DNA from: Hyphochytrium catenoides
Taxonomy: Eukaryota > Sar > Hyphochytriomycetes > Hyphochytriales > Hyphochytriaceae
Assembly: GCA_900088475.1 (NCBI GenBank)
Contig: FLMG01003678.1
Coordinates: 1 to 33,548, forward strand
Direction of reading: 5' to 3'
Length of the DNA stretch: 33,548 nucleotides
Both the position numbers and the translations under genes were made by a program. The notes below the pieces were generated by a model. It was not told the DNA's origin, did no database searches, and saw only the letters and a program-made list of their open reading frames with translations. The first letter of the stretch is position 1. Every line of letters begins with the position of its first letter. Below are positions 9,879-22,824 of the stretch, in pieces.

Positions 9879-12584
9879 CTAGGAGGCAAGTTTAGGCAGC
9901 TGTGGGCTTGCTTTGTGGGGTGAGGAGTTTTCTGTCCTTGAGAGAGGTTTCGTGGGGATCCTGAGCTTCATAAGCTTCAGAGCAGGAGTAGCTGCTTCTT
10001 GATCTTGCTCATTCCTCTCAGCCATCGCTTCCAGCTTACTTCTCTTCTTTTCCAGCATGGACTTTTGTCTCTCGAGCCGCAGTTCTGTCAGCCTTTGCTC
10101 TATATCTGTAAGCCTTCTAGCAATACTATTCTTCTTTTCTTCCATCGTCCTAGGCTTTTCCCTAGTGCTTTTTAGCGCATCCTGACCTTCGTCTTCCGTT
10201 TCTTCCTTGTTTCCTTCTTGTCCGCCACCGTTTTCTTCTGCGCCTGCTTCCTCATCGCTAGAGCTTTCAGCGTCGATCCCTCCCTCTTCCTTGAGTTCAT
10301 ATATAGCCGCAATGTCATCAGCGGTGACAGTTGTATCCACCTCTAGAAGGAGAGGGTCATAGTTTCGGACAGGAAAAGCCAATTCTTTGATCTGGTTCAG
10401 TATCTGGTGGTTCTGGAGAAGTTTTTCTATCAAAGCTTTTCGGGTCTCTGTCTCTTCAAACTGCAGCTTACTGGCCATTTGTGATGGAATGGACGAGGAC
10501 CCGACGTTTATCTGCTCCGATATAGAGGAAGGCGTAGAAGGCGATAGTCCCATCGAAGCTTGCGCTTGCTCCTCGAGGACCTTTTGGCGAACGTCTTGGA
10601 TGCAGCGGGAGAGAATAAGCTCCACCTCTGAGCGAGCCTTTAAGTTGTCTGCATGCTCCTTGCGTATCTGCCATTGTCAGCAAAAGAAGTATAAGACTTG
10701 AGTCGGAGCGTCTAATGCTGGAGCGCAAGCCAAGTTGTTTAACTGGCCCAGCGGTGGACCGTGGGGGAGCGAGAGAGAAGGAGCTGGTCTCTAGACGAAT
10801 ATGTTTGCAATCTCACGTCGCAAAGGAAGATAGAATATAAAGAGAAGGTAGATCCTACCGCTCGAGCGGCTTTCCTCTCTTGCTCCACCAGCCGCTTCAA
10901 CCGTCTAATAACGTCCTTATACTTGCTCTCCAGCTGGTGAGGAGGGAGGAGGTATCAGAAAGGAGACAGTATACATAAGAGAATACTATGGTCCCTACCT
11001 CTTCCCAGGAAGCGTCCTGAAGAAGTCCTGCACCACCGGAACTTTCTTTAACTGGAAAGCTCGGTCCTGTTACCTGTGGTGTGGCCTGGAACTGCGCTTT
11101 TAGCTCTGTGATTTCCTTCTGAAGAGCTTCTTTCTCTTGATTAAGACTATTATCAAGGAGGGACAAAATGTACCCATCAGATGACCAAATGATTGATAGA
11201 AGAGATAGAAAATTAGGATGGTGGAGCTAGGAATGCAGTTGCATCACGAAGAAGTGAGAAGGTGATAGAGCGCAATGACTTTTCACAGCACCAGGTTCTT
11301 GGAAAGGAGGCGGAGGTGGGCCATTCTTTGTTAAACAGTAAAGCAATGGGAAGAAAATGGGAATGAAAGAGATAGGAGAGGTTCACCTTCTGTTCTCCTT
11401 CTTGAAGGTCACCAGCTGCTTAATGAGAAAGTCGCGGTCGTCCTCCTGTTGTTGAAACTGGGCCTTGATGAGCTTATTCTCTCTCTCCAGATTGTGATTC
11501 ACTCTCTCAATCGATTGGATATGATCCTGCAGCTGCTCCAATGCCTTCTCCAGTTCGTGACTCTTTTCAATCCAGGCAAGTGTCCCGTCATCAGTTGTTG
11601 CCTTGGTTTTCTCATGCTCTTTATCTATCTCAAACAAGCGGCTTCTAAACCCACGAAGCAAGTCCGTTTCTTGCTCTGAAGGTCAGGAAAGGTTGTAAGC
11701 GTGGTTTACCTTCCTGAGAGTTGAAAGACAAGATGACCAGGCCCTCACACGGGAGCATGAGACTGAAGGGGCACAAGTGACAGAAAGCTCTTTGATGCAC
11801 AAGAAGCAATTGAGGCGAAGGATGGAAAAGTGAGGCAAATAGCAGCAATGATGGCTTGAGTTATGTCAGAGGGAGCAAAGACAGAAGAGACACTCCCGAC
11901 CAGCAACCACACTTCAACCGACCAATAAGTGAAATGGTAGGAAGGGTTAGCTGGCTTAGCGAAGAAAAACGTGAAATGCCAAGTGGCGGCGAGATCCAGC
12001 CGGCGAGATCAGAGAGTACCCTCGTACAAACCCACCATGCTGCATCCTGTTCGCATACTCCTGAATCTTCTCTATATTCGAGATAATCTGCTTGTGGCTA
12101 CTCTTCATCCCGTCTAGGAGGTTATCAGACTCCACCTCCTGGCCATTGCTGCTCTGGAGCTGCAACAGCCAGTCAGAAAGTTCAGTAGCCCTAGTTAGGC
12201 TAAAAAAGAGAGAGACAACATATGCGCATGCTCTACCTTTTTGACGGTATTCTCCAATTCTTCTATCCGCTGCTTGTAAGAACGTTCGCGTCGTATGTAG
12301 CTTTCTTGCCTGCGCTTTATATCCTCCTCCAGTGAATCAACTCTAGCCTTCATCGTGGCAAAATCCTCTCCACCCACAGAAGGGGAAGCCGGCCTCAACT
12401 CATCGTGGGTTTGTGCTCTTCTACCAGCGCTGGAGGGCGAATCTTCCCGAGACCTCTATCAACAACATTGCAAACAAGGTAAGCGAAACCAGCTCCTTAA
12501 AGTGTATGCGAATATGCCGACCTCAAGCTTGGATAAACCCTTTGAAGGCCTCAGCTGCGGACTGCGACTAGTGGGGCTGCTCAT
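9879..12584 (-). CDS. Long coiled-coil protein, family not identified
   Basis: Exons on the minus strand are 12522-12584, 12237-12455, 12036-12159, 11387-11675, 11146-10999, 10933-10859 and 10667-9879, giving about 568 aa with all phases consistent. The start is MSSPTSRSPQLRPSKG. A Ser-rich N-terminus (to about 50) leads into heptad-like coiled coil through most of the protein (MKARVDSLEEDIKRRQ, LEKALEQLQDHIQSIE, FLIKQLVTFKKEN). A basic segment, SKYKDVIRRLKRLVEQER, is followed by SEVELILSRCIQDVRQK. An acidic, Glu-rich stretch comes next, then a last coiled coil (SIARRLTDIEQRLTELRLER) and a basic tail. I recognise no enzyme. Segments resembling YKxVIxxLKxLLxxER and ExxLxxCIxDVR make me think of cilium/centrosome coiled-coil proteins, but this is a weak guess. 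It is head to head with RRP5. Confidence 0.75.
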
Positions 12585-13482
12585 CTTGGGCGATAGATGA
12601 ATCTGTATCTGTACTCTTTGACGATACAGCGTCTTCTACTACGACCTAGCAGCTTGCAGTCAAGAGAAAACGGGTGGCTGTCACACTTTGCCGCCAGAAT
12701 CCGGTGCATTTGGAGAGTAGAGAGGTTGACCTTTAAGGGAAGAGAGCGCAGCAGCAAGGTTCAGGCTGCTCACTTCAAAGGCCAGGACCTCATAGGAACT
12801 CTCTCCGCTAGCTTCTAATGCACCTTGATAACCTCTCAAGAAAGACGAGTGCCATCACTTCTGCAGCACACCTCCCAGGGCGCCACCAAAAGGTCAATGA
12901 GCTCTGGTCAATGAGCTCTTCGATCAAGCATTCTTTCTGGCATCTGGCGGCTAGAGGAAGGAATAGAAGGATGTAACCAACACCTCAGATTAATCGCATC
13001 AGCAGGTGAAGAACTTAGAAAACTTAGTAACCAGCCATTAGTGCTATACTCTGATTACTAGGTATGATTCTTTCAGAATGATTTTTGTACTGGACGGGTT
13101 GCTGGCTGGTGGAGGAGAGTTCGGCCATCATCACCTTGACCGGCCCAACTGCTTGCTCTCTATCGTTTCAACTGCAGGCAGGCAGGCAGTCCTCCAGGTT
13201 CTGATGATGAAGCCAAAGGTGCGAGACAGAGACGAAGCGGAAGCAGGTACTTCTCTATAGAAGAGAACGAAGAAGAGACAGAGGCGAAGTGAGGAGAACC
13301 AACGAGCAGCACCCCCCCGCCGCCTAAATGGTGGAAGAGTCATCTAGGTAGCGGGAGAAGGAACTGCAGACGACGAAGCCTCACTCACTCATAGTGTAGT
13401 CCGAGCCGTAGAGAAGCAAGGACCTCACGAGAGCGAATTGAGCGGTTGTTCTTCTTTGGCCTAGTAGTTCCGAGGCGGACCA
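12585..13482. promoter_or_regulatory. Divergent intergenic region between the coiled-coil gene and RRP5
   Basis: Both flanking genes are transcribed away from this 0.9 kb stretch, so it must contain both promoters. It contains a perfect 14-bp tandem duplication (12892-12905 and 12906-12919) and an open frame at 13078-13260 that has no coding features I can support. I could not identify a TATA box or named element with confidence. Confidence 0.5.
12892..12919. repeat. Perfect 14-bp tandem repeat
   Basis: ggtcaatgagctct occurs twice back to back, within the divergent promoter region of the coiled-coil and RRP5 genes. Each unit contains the palindrome gagctc. It could be a duplicated protein-binding site or a replication slip. 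Confidence 0.75.
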
Positions 13483-16400
13483 ATGTCGGCTGTGGAAGAC
13501 AGCTTCCCGCGCGGAGGCAGGGAGCAGGCTTCCTCAAAGACAAAGAAGCGGAAGCCTGAAGAGGTAGCCATTCTAGTTCTAGTGCACCAAGCCCTGAAGC
13601 CACCATTAGCTGAGATATTTTAACATCGTCCTGCAGGACAATCTCTTTGGCACAAGGGCGGATAAAGGCATCAAAACCGACCTTGAAGCAAGCAAGAAGA
13701 CCACAAAGAGACAGAGAAGGAATGAGGCCACACCAAAGCCAGTAAAGAGCAAGACCAAGGAGAAGGCCCACATCGAGATGGTTGCGTACAAGGTACAAGC
13801 CATACGTCCATTCTGTCTATAGCTCATAGCACAACCAAGTAGCTGACCTTTTGGCTGCAGAATCTAAAGCCTGGGATGCTGCTGCTTGGCATCGTCAAGA
13901 GTGTGGATAATCACTCTGCAAAAATCAGGTATGAAGGATGATAGAACTATCCTAGCAGAGGAAAGTAGACCTTAAAAGGGGAGCAGGACGGGGAGGGCTT
14001 GGCTACATAGAGAAGAGAGAATGAAAACTGAGGTTTGATGAGAAAGAGAGAAGGAAACTGAGGCTCAAGAGAGTTGCCAAGGCCAGTGGGAGGGCCGAGG
14101 ATATGCAGGCAGAAAGTTTACAGAGACAAGAACACTGCAAAACATCTAGGTTCGGGCTTCTAACTGACCATTCTATGCCGCTCCAGCCTCCCCAATCATA
14201 TGACGGGCACAGTCAAGCGCCAAGAAGTCTCTGATTACCTGTACAAATTAAGCTCAGAAAACCAGCGGCCCGCCGAGGACGAAGGAGAAGAGAAGCACCA
14301 CCACGCTGTGAAAGACCTGCTATCGGTGGGTCAGGTCGTGCACTGTATAGTCAAGGCAACAGGGAAGACGGCAAAGGTCAAAGGAATCGGTACGAATCGC
14401 ACCATATTCCCCATTCTTTCAGCGATATCTTGTTCTCTCCATGTCCCATTGTGCAATTGGCCGTACACAGATCTGCACCATCATTGTCTGCGGTTTGTGC
14501 TAGCTATTGTGGTGCTTTCCCATACGACTTCTCAAAAGTGAGTTTTGCTGACCCAATGATCTGGGGCCCAATGTAGAGCTGTCTCTTCGGACTTCCCTCT
14601 TCAACGCCGGACTGACGCTTGAGTCCCTGGCAATTGGTGGCACTCTTGTTGGCCACGTGACCAGCATTGAGGACCATGGACATGTTGTGAGCTTTGGCAT
14701 CAAGGGTGTCAATGGCTTTATCTCAAGGAAGGAGCTAGCGGCTAGCGGCAAGACCTTGGCTGTGGGCCAACCTGTCTTTGGCTCAATTCTGGCGATCAAC
14801 ACGCACACTAAGACCGTCTCTTTATCAGTGGAGGAACATAAGGTTGCCAATTCAACCACAAGGACAGACTCGCTTACAATGAGGACTCTCAAGCCTGGCA
14901 TGCTGGTCAGCGCCACTATTGAGAAGAAAATATCGAATGGACTTCGGGTTTCCTTCTTGGGCTTCTTTCAGGGAGATATTGACTTCAATCACCTCTCCAT
15001 CTGCCCTCAAAAGGGATGGGAAGCCGTCTATGACCTGAAGGATAAGGCCAAAGCAAGGATTATTTTTGTCGACGAGAAAGGCAAGAGAGTGCATCTCTCG
15101 CTTTCCCAGCATATTGTTGGAAACAGAGCACCGCGAGTGGAAAGAACTCTTGGGGATATTGTAGACACAGCAGTCATTACCAAGATAGATCCTGCAATCG
15201 GCATGTACCTATCTCTTAAGGGTTACGACCCCTCAACGAAGAGCATCGCTGAAAGAAAACCTGAGGACAATGACTCGGAAGAAGAGGACCTAGAAGGGGG
15301 AGACAAAAGGAACAGGGTGGAGAAGAAAATCAAGAAGAAGAGGAAAAATGTTATTGAGGGAGCTACCAGCGTTGAGCAGGCAGAGGCGGGATTTGTTCAC
15401 ATCTCCAACGTGTCTGACAAACATCTAGATCACCTAGAGAAGGTGTTCTCTGTTGGGAACGCCCAGCCGTGTAGGATAATTGGCTTTTCCCTCTTTGACG
15501 GCGTCTCTCTTCTCTCCCTAAAGCAATCTACCCTAGAGCAAACGGTGATGAGTATCAAGGATCTCAAGCCAGGTCAGATAGTAGAAGGAGAGATTGCGGA
15601 TGTGGGAACCTGGGGCATGCTGCTCAAGCTGGGCGATAATATAAAGGCAATGTGCACCGCCTTGCACTTCGGAGACGCCAATATCAAGAACCCCCAACAG
15701 AAATTCAAAACTGGAAAGAGGATAAAGACAAGAGTTCTCTCAGTCAATGAGAAGGACAAGAAGGTCCATCTTACGCACAAGCCATCTCTTCTTTCTTCTT
15801 CGGAGGCCCTCATAACCACGTACGAGGAGGCAAAGCCTGGTACTGTCTCACATGGCTTTGTCACACGCGTTAGCCCTACGGGCGTGGTCATCACCTTTTA
15901 TAACAACGTGCACGGTTTACTGACAGCGGAAGGGCTGAAGAGGAGTGGTGTGACGGACATTGAGAACAGTTATAGAAATGGGCAAGTAGTAAAAGTAGCT
16001 GTGCTGAAAAGCCATCCTAAGAAACAGAGAATCGCATTGACCATTGACACAACGGCAGCAGCAGTCGGAGGAAAAGCGGAGAAGAAGAAGAAGGAGAACT
16101 CGTCTCAGAAGGAGATAGGAGCAGTGCACACTGGGGAGGTCTTAGAGATTGGAAGCGAAGGGATGAGAGTGAAAACGACGACAGGTTTCGAAGGGTTTGT
16201 CCCTTCCTACCACCTTACGGATCATCGTTCTCTCTCTTCTGCCTTTATGAAGGTGCTGAAAAAGGGTTCGGTGCTCAGGGATCTTACGGTTCTTTCTGTC
16301 AGGAAGAGCGATGGACTTCTTAGGCTCAGCAGAAAGAGGTTCTTCCACCACGCACCTGAAGGGGTCGCAGTTCCTCGCTCATTCGCGGACCTTACAGGCC

Positions 16401-19400
16401 CAGGACAGCTTCTCGCGGGCTTTGTGAAGTCCGTCTCTTCATTCGGCGTATTCATACAGTTCCTGGGTGATATGACGAGCTTAGCACGCAAGCAGTATCT
16501 TCCCAAAGGGGAGGGAAATCTGGCTGATCTCTTTCCTATCGGAGCCACAGTCCTTTGTGAGCTCAAGAAGGTAGACACGGAGGCGCAGAAATTTATTGTG
16601 GATCTCTCCTCTGACTCTTTAGCTGTGAGATGCTGCCCGTTTCTGCTCGAGAGTTATTTGCAAGAGTCCCTGGAGCTCTACAACTACTCAAAAGAAGACG
16701 AGGACAGAGTTAGTTGGGATGTCTTCACCTTGGGAGGAGTCTGCAAGGCCAAGGTCGAGGCCGTTAAGGACTATGGCGTTGTTCTTTCTCTCCTAGGAAA
16801 TGGAGAAAGTGGAGCCTCCTCCGGTGTAGCTGCCCTTTGTCCTCCTTCCTTCTCTCTCCCTTGTGAAGTGGGGCAGAAGGTGAACGTACGAGTCATAGAC
16901 TATGATTTTGAAAAGGGCGTAGTGAATGTGGTGATGAAGAAAGACTTGGTAAAGGTTGGAAAGAAGAAAAAAGGAGGAGAAACAGGGATGGAATTAAATC
17001 AGAGAGCAGAAGGCACAGTACTCCTTGTGAAGCCATGCTACGCGATCGTGGCTCTTACTATTGGAGGGAAATCGGGAGAAATTGGCTTTGTCCAGATGGC
17101 GGAGCTTGAGGCAGTGGCGAAAGGGGAGGTGAAGGAGGGTCAGACTTATAGCTTGGAGGTTATTCGACCAGCGAAGGAGAGCCCAGACAGAGTCTATGAG
17201 AATGTAACACTGCTACGTGTAGACTCCAGTCAGGTACATAACGCTTGCCAGTTCTTGGTCCCACCTACTTCCCCTATTCCTTCGCTTCCCTGCATTTCCT
17301 ATCGTTGACCTTTCCTTGGCCTCCACCCCGCTGCTGAGCCAGCAAAGAGTAGTGTATATGACTTTCACTTATCTGGGTTCTCTGGCTGGGCGTAGTGTCC
17401 AGTGCTACGTACGATAAGCTCTCTCTCTCTTTCTGTGCGTGTGAGTGTCTTTACGCTGTGGCCCTTCTATCGCCTTTTAAAGTTATCATTTCCCTCAATT
17501 TTATTTCAAAGGAGAAAATGGTAAAGAGATCGCAGCCAGCAAAGAAAAGTTTCGTGTCGGAGCTTCCTTTGATAGACTTCGAAGCAGTGAAGCCTGGTAA
17601 GATAGTGGAGGTCAAGGTGCATGGGATCAAAGAGAGCTACCTGGACGTTTGGCTGCATGTGAAGGTATCTTTCAAGGTAAGTTAGGCAAAAGCGGGGAGA
17701 ACGTAGAACGAGACGAGCAAGGATAAAGGGCTCGTGGACACTACCTAAATATAACTAAGGTATCGGTAATGGCAGAAGGGAAACGAAGGGCTGGTGGCAA
17801 ATTAAAAGCGAAAGACCGCGGAAAAGAAAGGAAATCATGACAGAAAGACTGCGGGCACTTATTTTCCTCCTTAGGTCCTACTTAGAGCTAATCGTTGTTT
17901 GCTTGACGGATAGATATTCTGTCGGATCCATATTACGGAACTAGAGGAGGAGCGCCATTTGGGAGAGGATCATGCCTTCTCCAAATATTCTGTTGGAGAC
18001 GTAGTGCAGGCAAAAGTTCTTGCCATCTCTTCGAAGGGACAGAACGAGCTGGAACCCGTCGGTGACGATAATCCGATCTCATCTGTCCACATTGACCTCA
18101 GTCTCAAGAAAGAAGACTTAGAAAAAGGGGACGGGGTCGCATGTGCGCCTAGGGCGGATTGGACTGGACCAGGTCTCAAGTCTCTGAAAGAGTATGGCAA
18201 GGTTATGACAGGTAAGCAACAGGCAGAGCAAGGAGCACCATTGAACGCAAACCGTAGTGTGATCCACCAATCTTGCGACAGCGTCGCTGGCTGGGCGTAG
18301 ATAGGTGGTAGAACTTGTGCAGAGCTACTAGAAGCAATCCCATTGAGGGTGACGTCTGCCTATGGCATCTGGGTGCCCCAATGCAACTTCTGAACCTGGT
18401 GATGTTCATGTCCACCATTGTCTTAAGTCACCTTTTTTTTCTCTGTTTTAAACAGGCGTCTGTATGGATTCGACGGAGCACGGGCTGTGGATTCAGGTCT
18501 CTCCTAAAGTCCGGGGCTTTTGCTTTGTCACCCAGCTCTCCTCCGACTTGGATGTCCTGTCGCATTATCCAGAGGTCTTCACTAAGGGGCGATTGGTGAA
18601 GTGCGTGAACCTTTCGGTTGATGAAGAGCAAAAGCGTCTGGATCTTAGTGTTGTGGCAGCAGAGGGCGAAGCCCTTTCCCTCTCAGCGAAAAAAAGAGTA
18701 GCTTTAGGAGATAGAGCCAGCCGCCTCAAGGCGGGGGATCTAGTGCTTGGTCAAGTTTTGAAACCGAAGGGAGAACAGCAAGGCTCCAGACTTCTCCTCT
18801 CAGTTCTTTTGTCCCCCAAGGTATCTGGTAAGGTGGATATAACAGAGCTAACCGACCCCGAGGAGTGGAAAGATCGACCTCTAGAGCCCACCCAAGAAGG
18901 TAAGAGCTCCTGTTTTCTCCTCATTATATATATCCTCAGCAGGGCGGTCACCGCTATAGCCCTTTGTTCTTCGAAAGAGCCCTGTTCACGTTCTCCGTGC
19001 CAAAGATAGTAAACTCCGTGTTACTAGGATTGCTAGGACTTCCAAGTATTATCCGTTGCCGGGTTCTCGCGGTGAACACTGATGGCCACATCGATCTGAG
19101 CCTAAGACGGGCTAGAGTTGAGGCCTCACAGGCTGAGAAAGTGCTGGTAGAGGATCCTTTGCCTTCTGTGGGAGAAACAGTGAAAGGCTTCGTCACAAGC
19201 ACCTCGAACAAAGGTAAGAGCATAGATCGGATAGATACCTACAGAGAGCTCGTGAGCAAAAGTTCGGTTGCCGCTTCTTTCTTGTCGTTTAGCTTCCCCC
19301 CTTGGTCCGTCGGCATCTTATATTTTACCTTAATGATGTTCAGCTGTCCATATCTACGTTTGTGCTCTGTTCTTCACTAGGATCCCTCTCATACCTTCCC

Positions 19401-22392
19401 ACACGCTGACCGCTCCCCTTAGGCTGCTTCGTCAAGCTTTCCCGCACTATCAAGGCCCGTGTACTCTTAAGGGATCTGGCTGACGGATATGTCAGTAAGC
19501 CAGAGCTCGTCTTCCCTCCTGGCAGACTCGTCTTTGGTCGTGTCTTGAAGGTTGACAAGGAGAACAAGACAGTGGATCTGACGCTTAAGAAGGAAGCAAA
19601 AAGTGACGAGGGAGATAAAGGAAAGAAGATTACCCTCGAAGACCTGAAGGAAGGCTCATTTGTCCGTGCGCACGTCACTAAAATTGAGAGATACGGCGTT
19701 TTTCTTAGAATTGTGGATAGTGAGCGCCTTTCTGGCCTCTGTCACATCTCTGAGGCTAGCGACGAACGTATCTCTGATTTGTCTTTACTTTACAACGTAC
19801 GGTATCTCTCTCTGTTTTTTTCGTCTATGACACGATGTCATGGCCTCTCTCTTGCCCCCGTATTTCTTAACTTTGGTTGGTCTGTCGGGACGAGTCTGTC
19901 CCGCACTCAGCCGATTTTTTCATCCCAGTGGTCGATAATTAAAGTGGACAACTTTCTTGGCTTAGCTTTAGCACTCTTGACTCCCGTTTGCCGTCAATGA
20001 CCTCTTCTCGCCATTGGTCCTGTCGTGTTCCCTCTACTCCTTTTCCCTTAGGCTCCCCCTTCTTTGTCTTCCTCTTACTCCTGACTTACAAATTTGCATG
20101 ATCATCGCAGATTGGTGACCTTGTAAAGGCGAAGATTATAAAGTTAGAAGGCAAGAGAATCTCTTTCAGTCTTAAACCCTCAGTGATTAAGGAGGCACCC
20201 ACGGACGACGAGCAAGAGAGTGAAGACGAAGATGCATCGGACTATGAGCAAGAGAAGACTGATCAAGAAGAAGGTAAGAGCAGAAAGCTGAACCGTAAAA
20301 GGGCAGGCAATAGTAAAACAAAAAATAGGTCAAGATCTCATAGTCATAGAGTAAAATGGATGATGCCAAGTTGATTGAGACAAACGGGGGCGAGCACTCT
20401 GACCAAAAATAGAGTCCTTGGGAGCGCTAAAGGGATGGGACAGGGAGCGGACGTCGAGAGGGTTCTCCTAGGAAAGGGCAATAAGTGGTATAATAGCTTA
20501 GTCTAATTGCCATTTCCTAGGGACTAACCAACAAGCTGACGATTCTTCGAGCGATGGTGAGGACGGTGACGAGGACATGGCAGAGGCATCAGATGAAGAT
20601 GATGAAGCCGAAGAGGAGGAAGAAGAGAACAGTGAGGAAGAAGAAGGCGAAGAAGAAGCTATGGATGTGGAAGACTCAAAGCCGTCTGTGGGTGAGAAAA
20701 ATAGCAAGACGAATGACTCGGAAGAGAGTGAAACAGAAGAGAGCGACTCAGAAGACGAGGGAGCTCTTACTCCTGCACCGGTCCAGACGCCTGGCTTTGT
20801 TTGGGACGACGCCGAAGGCGGAGGAGTCGATGAAGAGGAAAGTGACGAGGAAAGCGATAGTGAAGAGGAAGGAGAAGACGGGAAGAGCCACAAACGCAAA
20901 CAGAGAAAGAAGCAGGCAGAGAAAAGGAGGGAAGAAGAGCTTATCCGTCAGAAAGAAGAGGCGCTTCTTTCCGGATCTGCAGCGCCCCAAACCGCGGATG
21001 ACTTCGAGCGGCTTCTCGTCTCCTCTCCTTCTTCCTCCTTCCTTTGGGTTCGTTACATGGCTTTCCAGCTGTCACTCACTGAGTTTGAAAAGGCGAGAGC
21101 GATCGCAGAAAGAGCGCTCAAAACGATCAGCTACAGAGAAGAGAAAGAAAAGTTGAATGTCTGGTAGGGCAGACTGGTTCTGCATGCTCTTTCTGTCCAT
21201 TCTCTTGTATTGTTCTCTCCCGGTTCTCTCCGTTCCGCGAAAGTCGCCCTTCCCTCTACCCGCGGCAACCGGATGCTTATGATTTGCCATTACTTGGCTC
21301 CCTAGCGTATTCTTCCTCTTATGCTTCCATTTAGTGTAGCTTGATCAGACTTACTGGCAGCAAAGAGCTTCCACCTCACTCTTTCCAACACATTGTTTTG
21401 GCTTCATCCTCTCTCTGCGCTCTGAACATCTCGAGTTCTCCCTCCCCACTGTCCCTCTCATTCTATCTTTCTTCCGATCCGGTCCATGTGAAACTTGCCT
21501 TTTATCTCTGCTCAATGGTCACGCGGCTTATTTGACTCCCTCTTCTCTTTCCTTTAGGGTTGCCTATCTGAACTTAGAGTACATGTACGGCACCAGAGAG
21601 ACACTGAGCAAGCTCTTCGAGAGGGCTTTGCAAGTGAACAATCCTAAGCAAATCTATCTGCGCATGGTTGCTATTTCTGAAAGGAACAACAATAAGGATG
21701 AGGCTGAGGAGATGTACAAGGTGATGGCGAAGAAGTTCAAGACCAGCAAAAAGGTCTGGACTCAGTACGAGCTGTTCAAGCTGAAGAATGATCAGAGTGA
21801 GGAGGCAAGAGCGCTGCTGCAGAGGAGTTTGAAGAGTCTGTCTAAGCACAAGCATATCTGGTCTATCTCCAAGTTTGCTCAGTACGAATATGAACATGGC
21901 TCTCCTGAGAGAGGGAGAACTATTTTTGAGGTAAGGAAGAGAGCTTGTGAGTCCTACTTGCAAAGTCTTCTACCACCTCTGTAGCTGCTTTTTCCATCTC
22001 TGGCTTCTGTTGCTCTTCAAACGTCCCTTCCTCTCTGTTCTCATCTCTCCGCAACTTGAGCTGGCGTAAGCCTGTCACGGCTGGACCAAAATTGTCTCTC
22101 TCGTGCACTGCTCATCGTGTTTCTTCCTTTCCCTGCACAGGGCATCCTTGCCAACTATCCAAAGCGTGCTGATCTCTGGAATGTCTATCTCGACAAAGAG
22201 ATCAAGGAGGGAGACCAAGAAAGCACCCGCCGTCTATTTGACAGGGTCATCAACATGAAGTTCTCTTCCAAGAAGATGAAGTTCATGTTTAAGAAGTACC
22301 TAGTTTATGAATCTGAGCATGGAGATGAGCATTCCGTAGAGCATGTCAAGCAGAAGGCGAAGGAGTATGTCGAGTCGATAGTACAGGGATAA
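13483..22392 (+). CDS. RRP5: rRNA biogenesis protein RRP5 (PDCD11 homologue)
   Basis: Fourteen exons: 13483-13563, 13637-13792, 13861-13928, 14187-14389, 14577-17233, 17512-17676, 17914-18211, 18456-18899, 19037-19213, 19423-19796, 20111-20273, 20521-21163, 21558-21930 and 22141-22392. They join in phase to about 2017 aa (human 1871). Rrp5 is a nucleolar scaffold needed for early pre-rRNA cleavages that make both 18S and 5.8S/25S rRNA. The start [12 protein letters not shown] carries the family FPRGG motif and is followed by a basic linker. By eye about 14-15 S1 RNA-binding repeats follow (residues 80-1570), for example [38 protein letters not shown] and [10 protein letters not shown] very acidic Ser/Glu linker (about 1570-1690) separates them from C-terminal HAT/TPR repeats ([50 protein letters not shown]). 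The end [12 protein letters not shown] matches the family. Confidence 0.96.
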
Positions 22393-22824
22393 AGAGACAC
22401 ACAAAAGACAGACAGGTCTAGAAAGGAGAGGGGGAGAGGGCCTGCTTCTTATATATTCGTCCATCTTATTATTTACCCTTATTGTTGCCTCTTGTTTATG
22501 GAGTAAGGTGTGCACCTCATCATCATCATCACTAGACTCAAGCTGCTCTGCCCTCCTGTATCTTGCTCCTTGGTGGCTCTTTCTATTCCTGTTCTCTGGC
22601 TCTGCTCCTCTTATCTCTTCTGGATGCTCGTTCTGTTGTCCCTCCGCCCCTGGACCTTTTAAGATGGCTTCGTGGCCTTTAGCTTAAGTCTCCAGCCGTG
22701 ATCACTCAGCTACCCACCAAAGCTTCATTAATCTCTCGCTCTACATTGCTGTTTATCTCTACTATTGCAATTCTGGTCGGCCTTCGGAAACACCATCCTG
22801 CGGGCTGCCCTGCATTCTTCATAT

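Noticed and set aside
13078-13260. 60-codon open frame in the RRP5 upstream region
   Set aside because: It has no recognisable motif, splice partner or compositional sign of coding, and it lies in a divergent promoter.
20554-21156. A 200-codon open frame of Lys/Arg/Met-rich protein overlapping RRP5
   Set aside because: It is the shifted reading of the acidic GAA/GAG-rich RRP5 exon 20521-21163, which is in phase with both neighbouring conserved exons.
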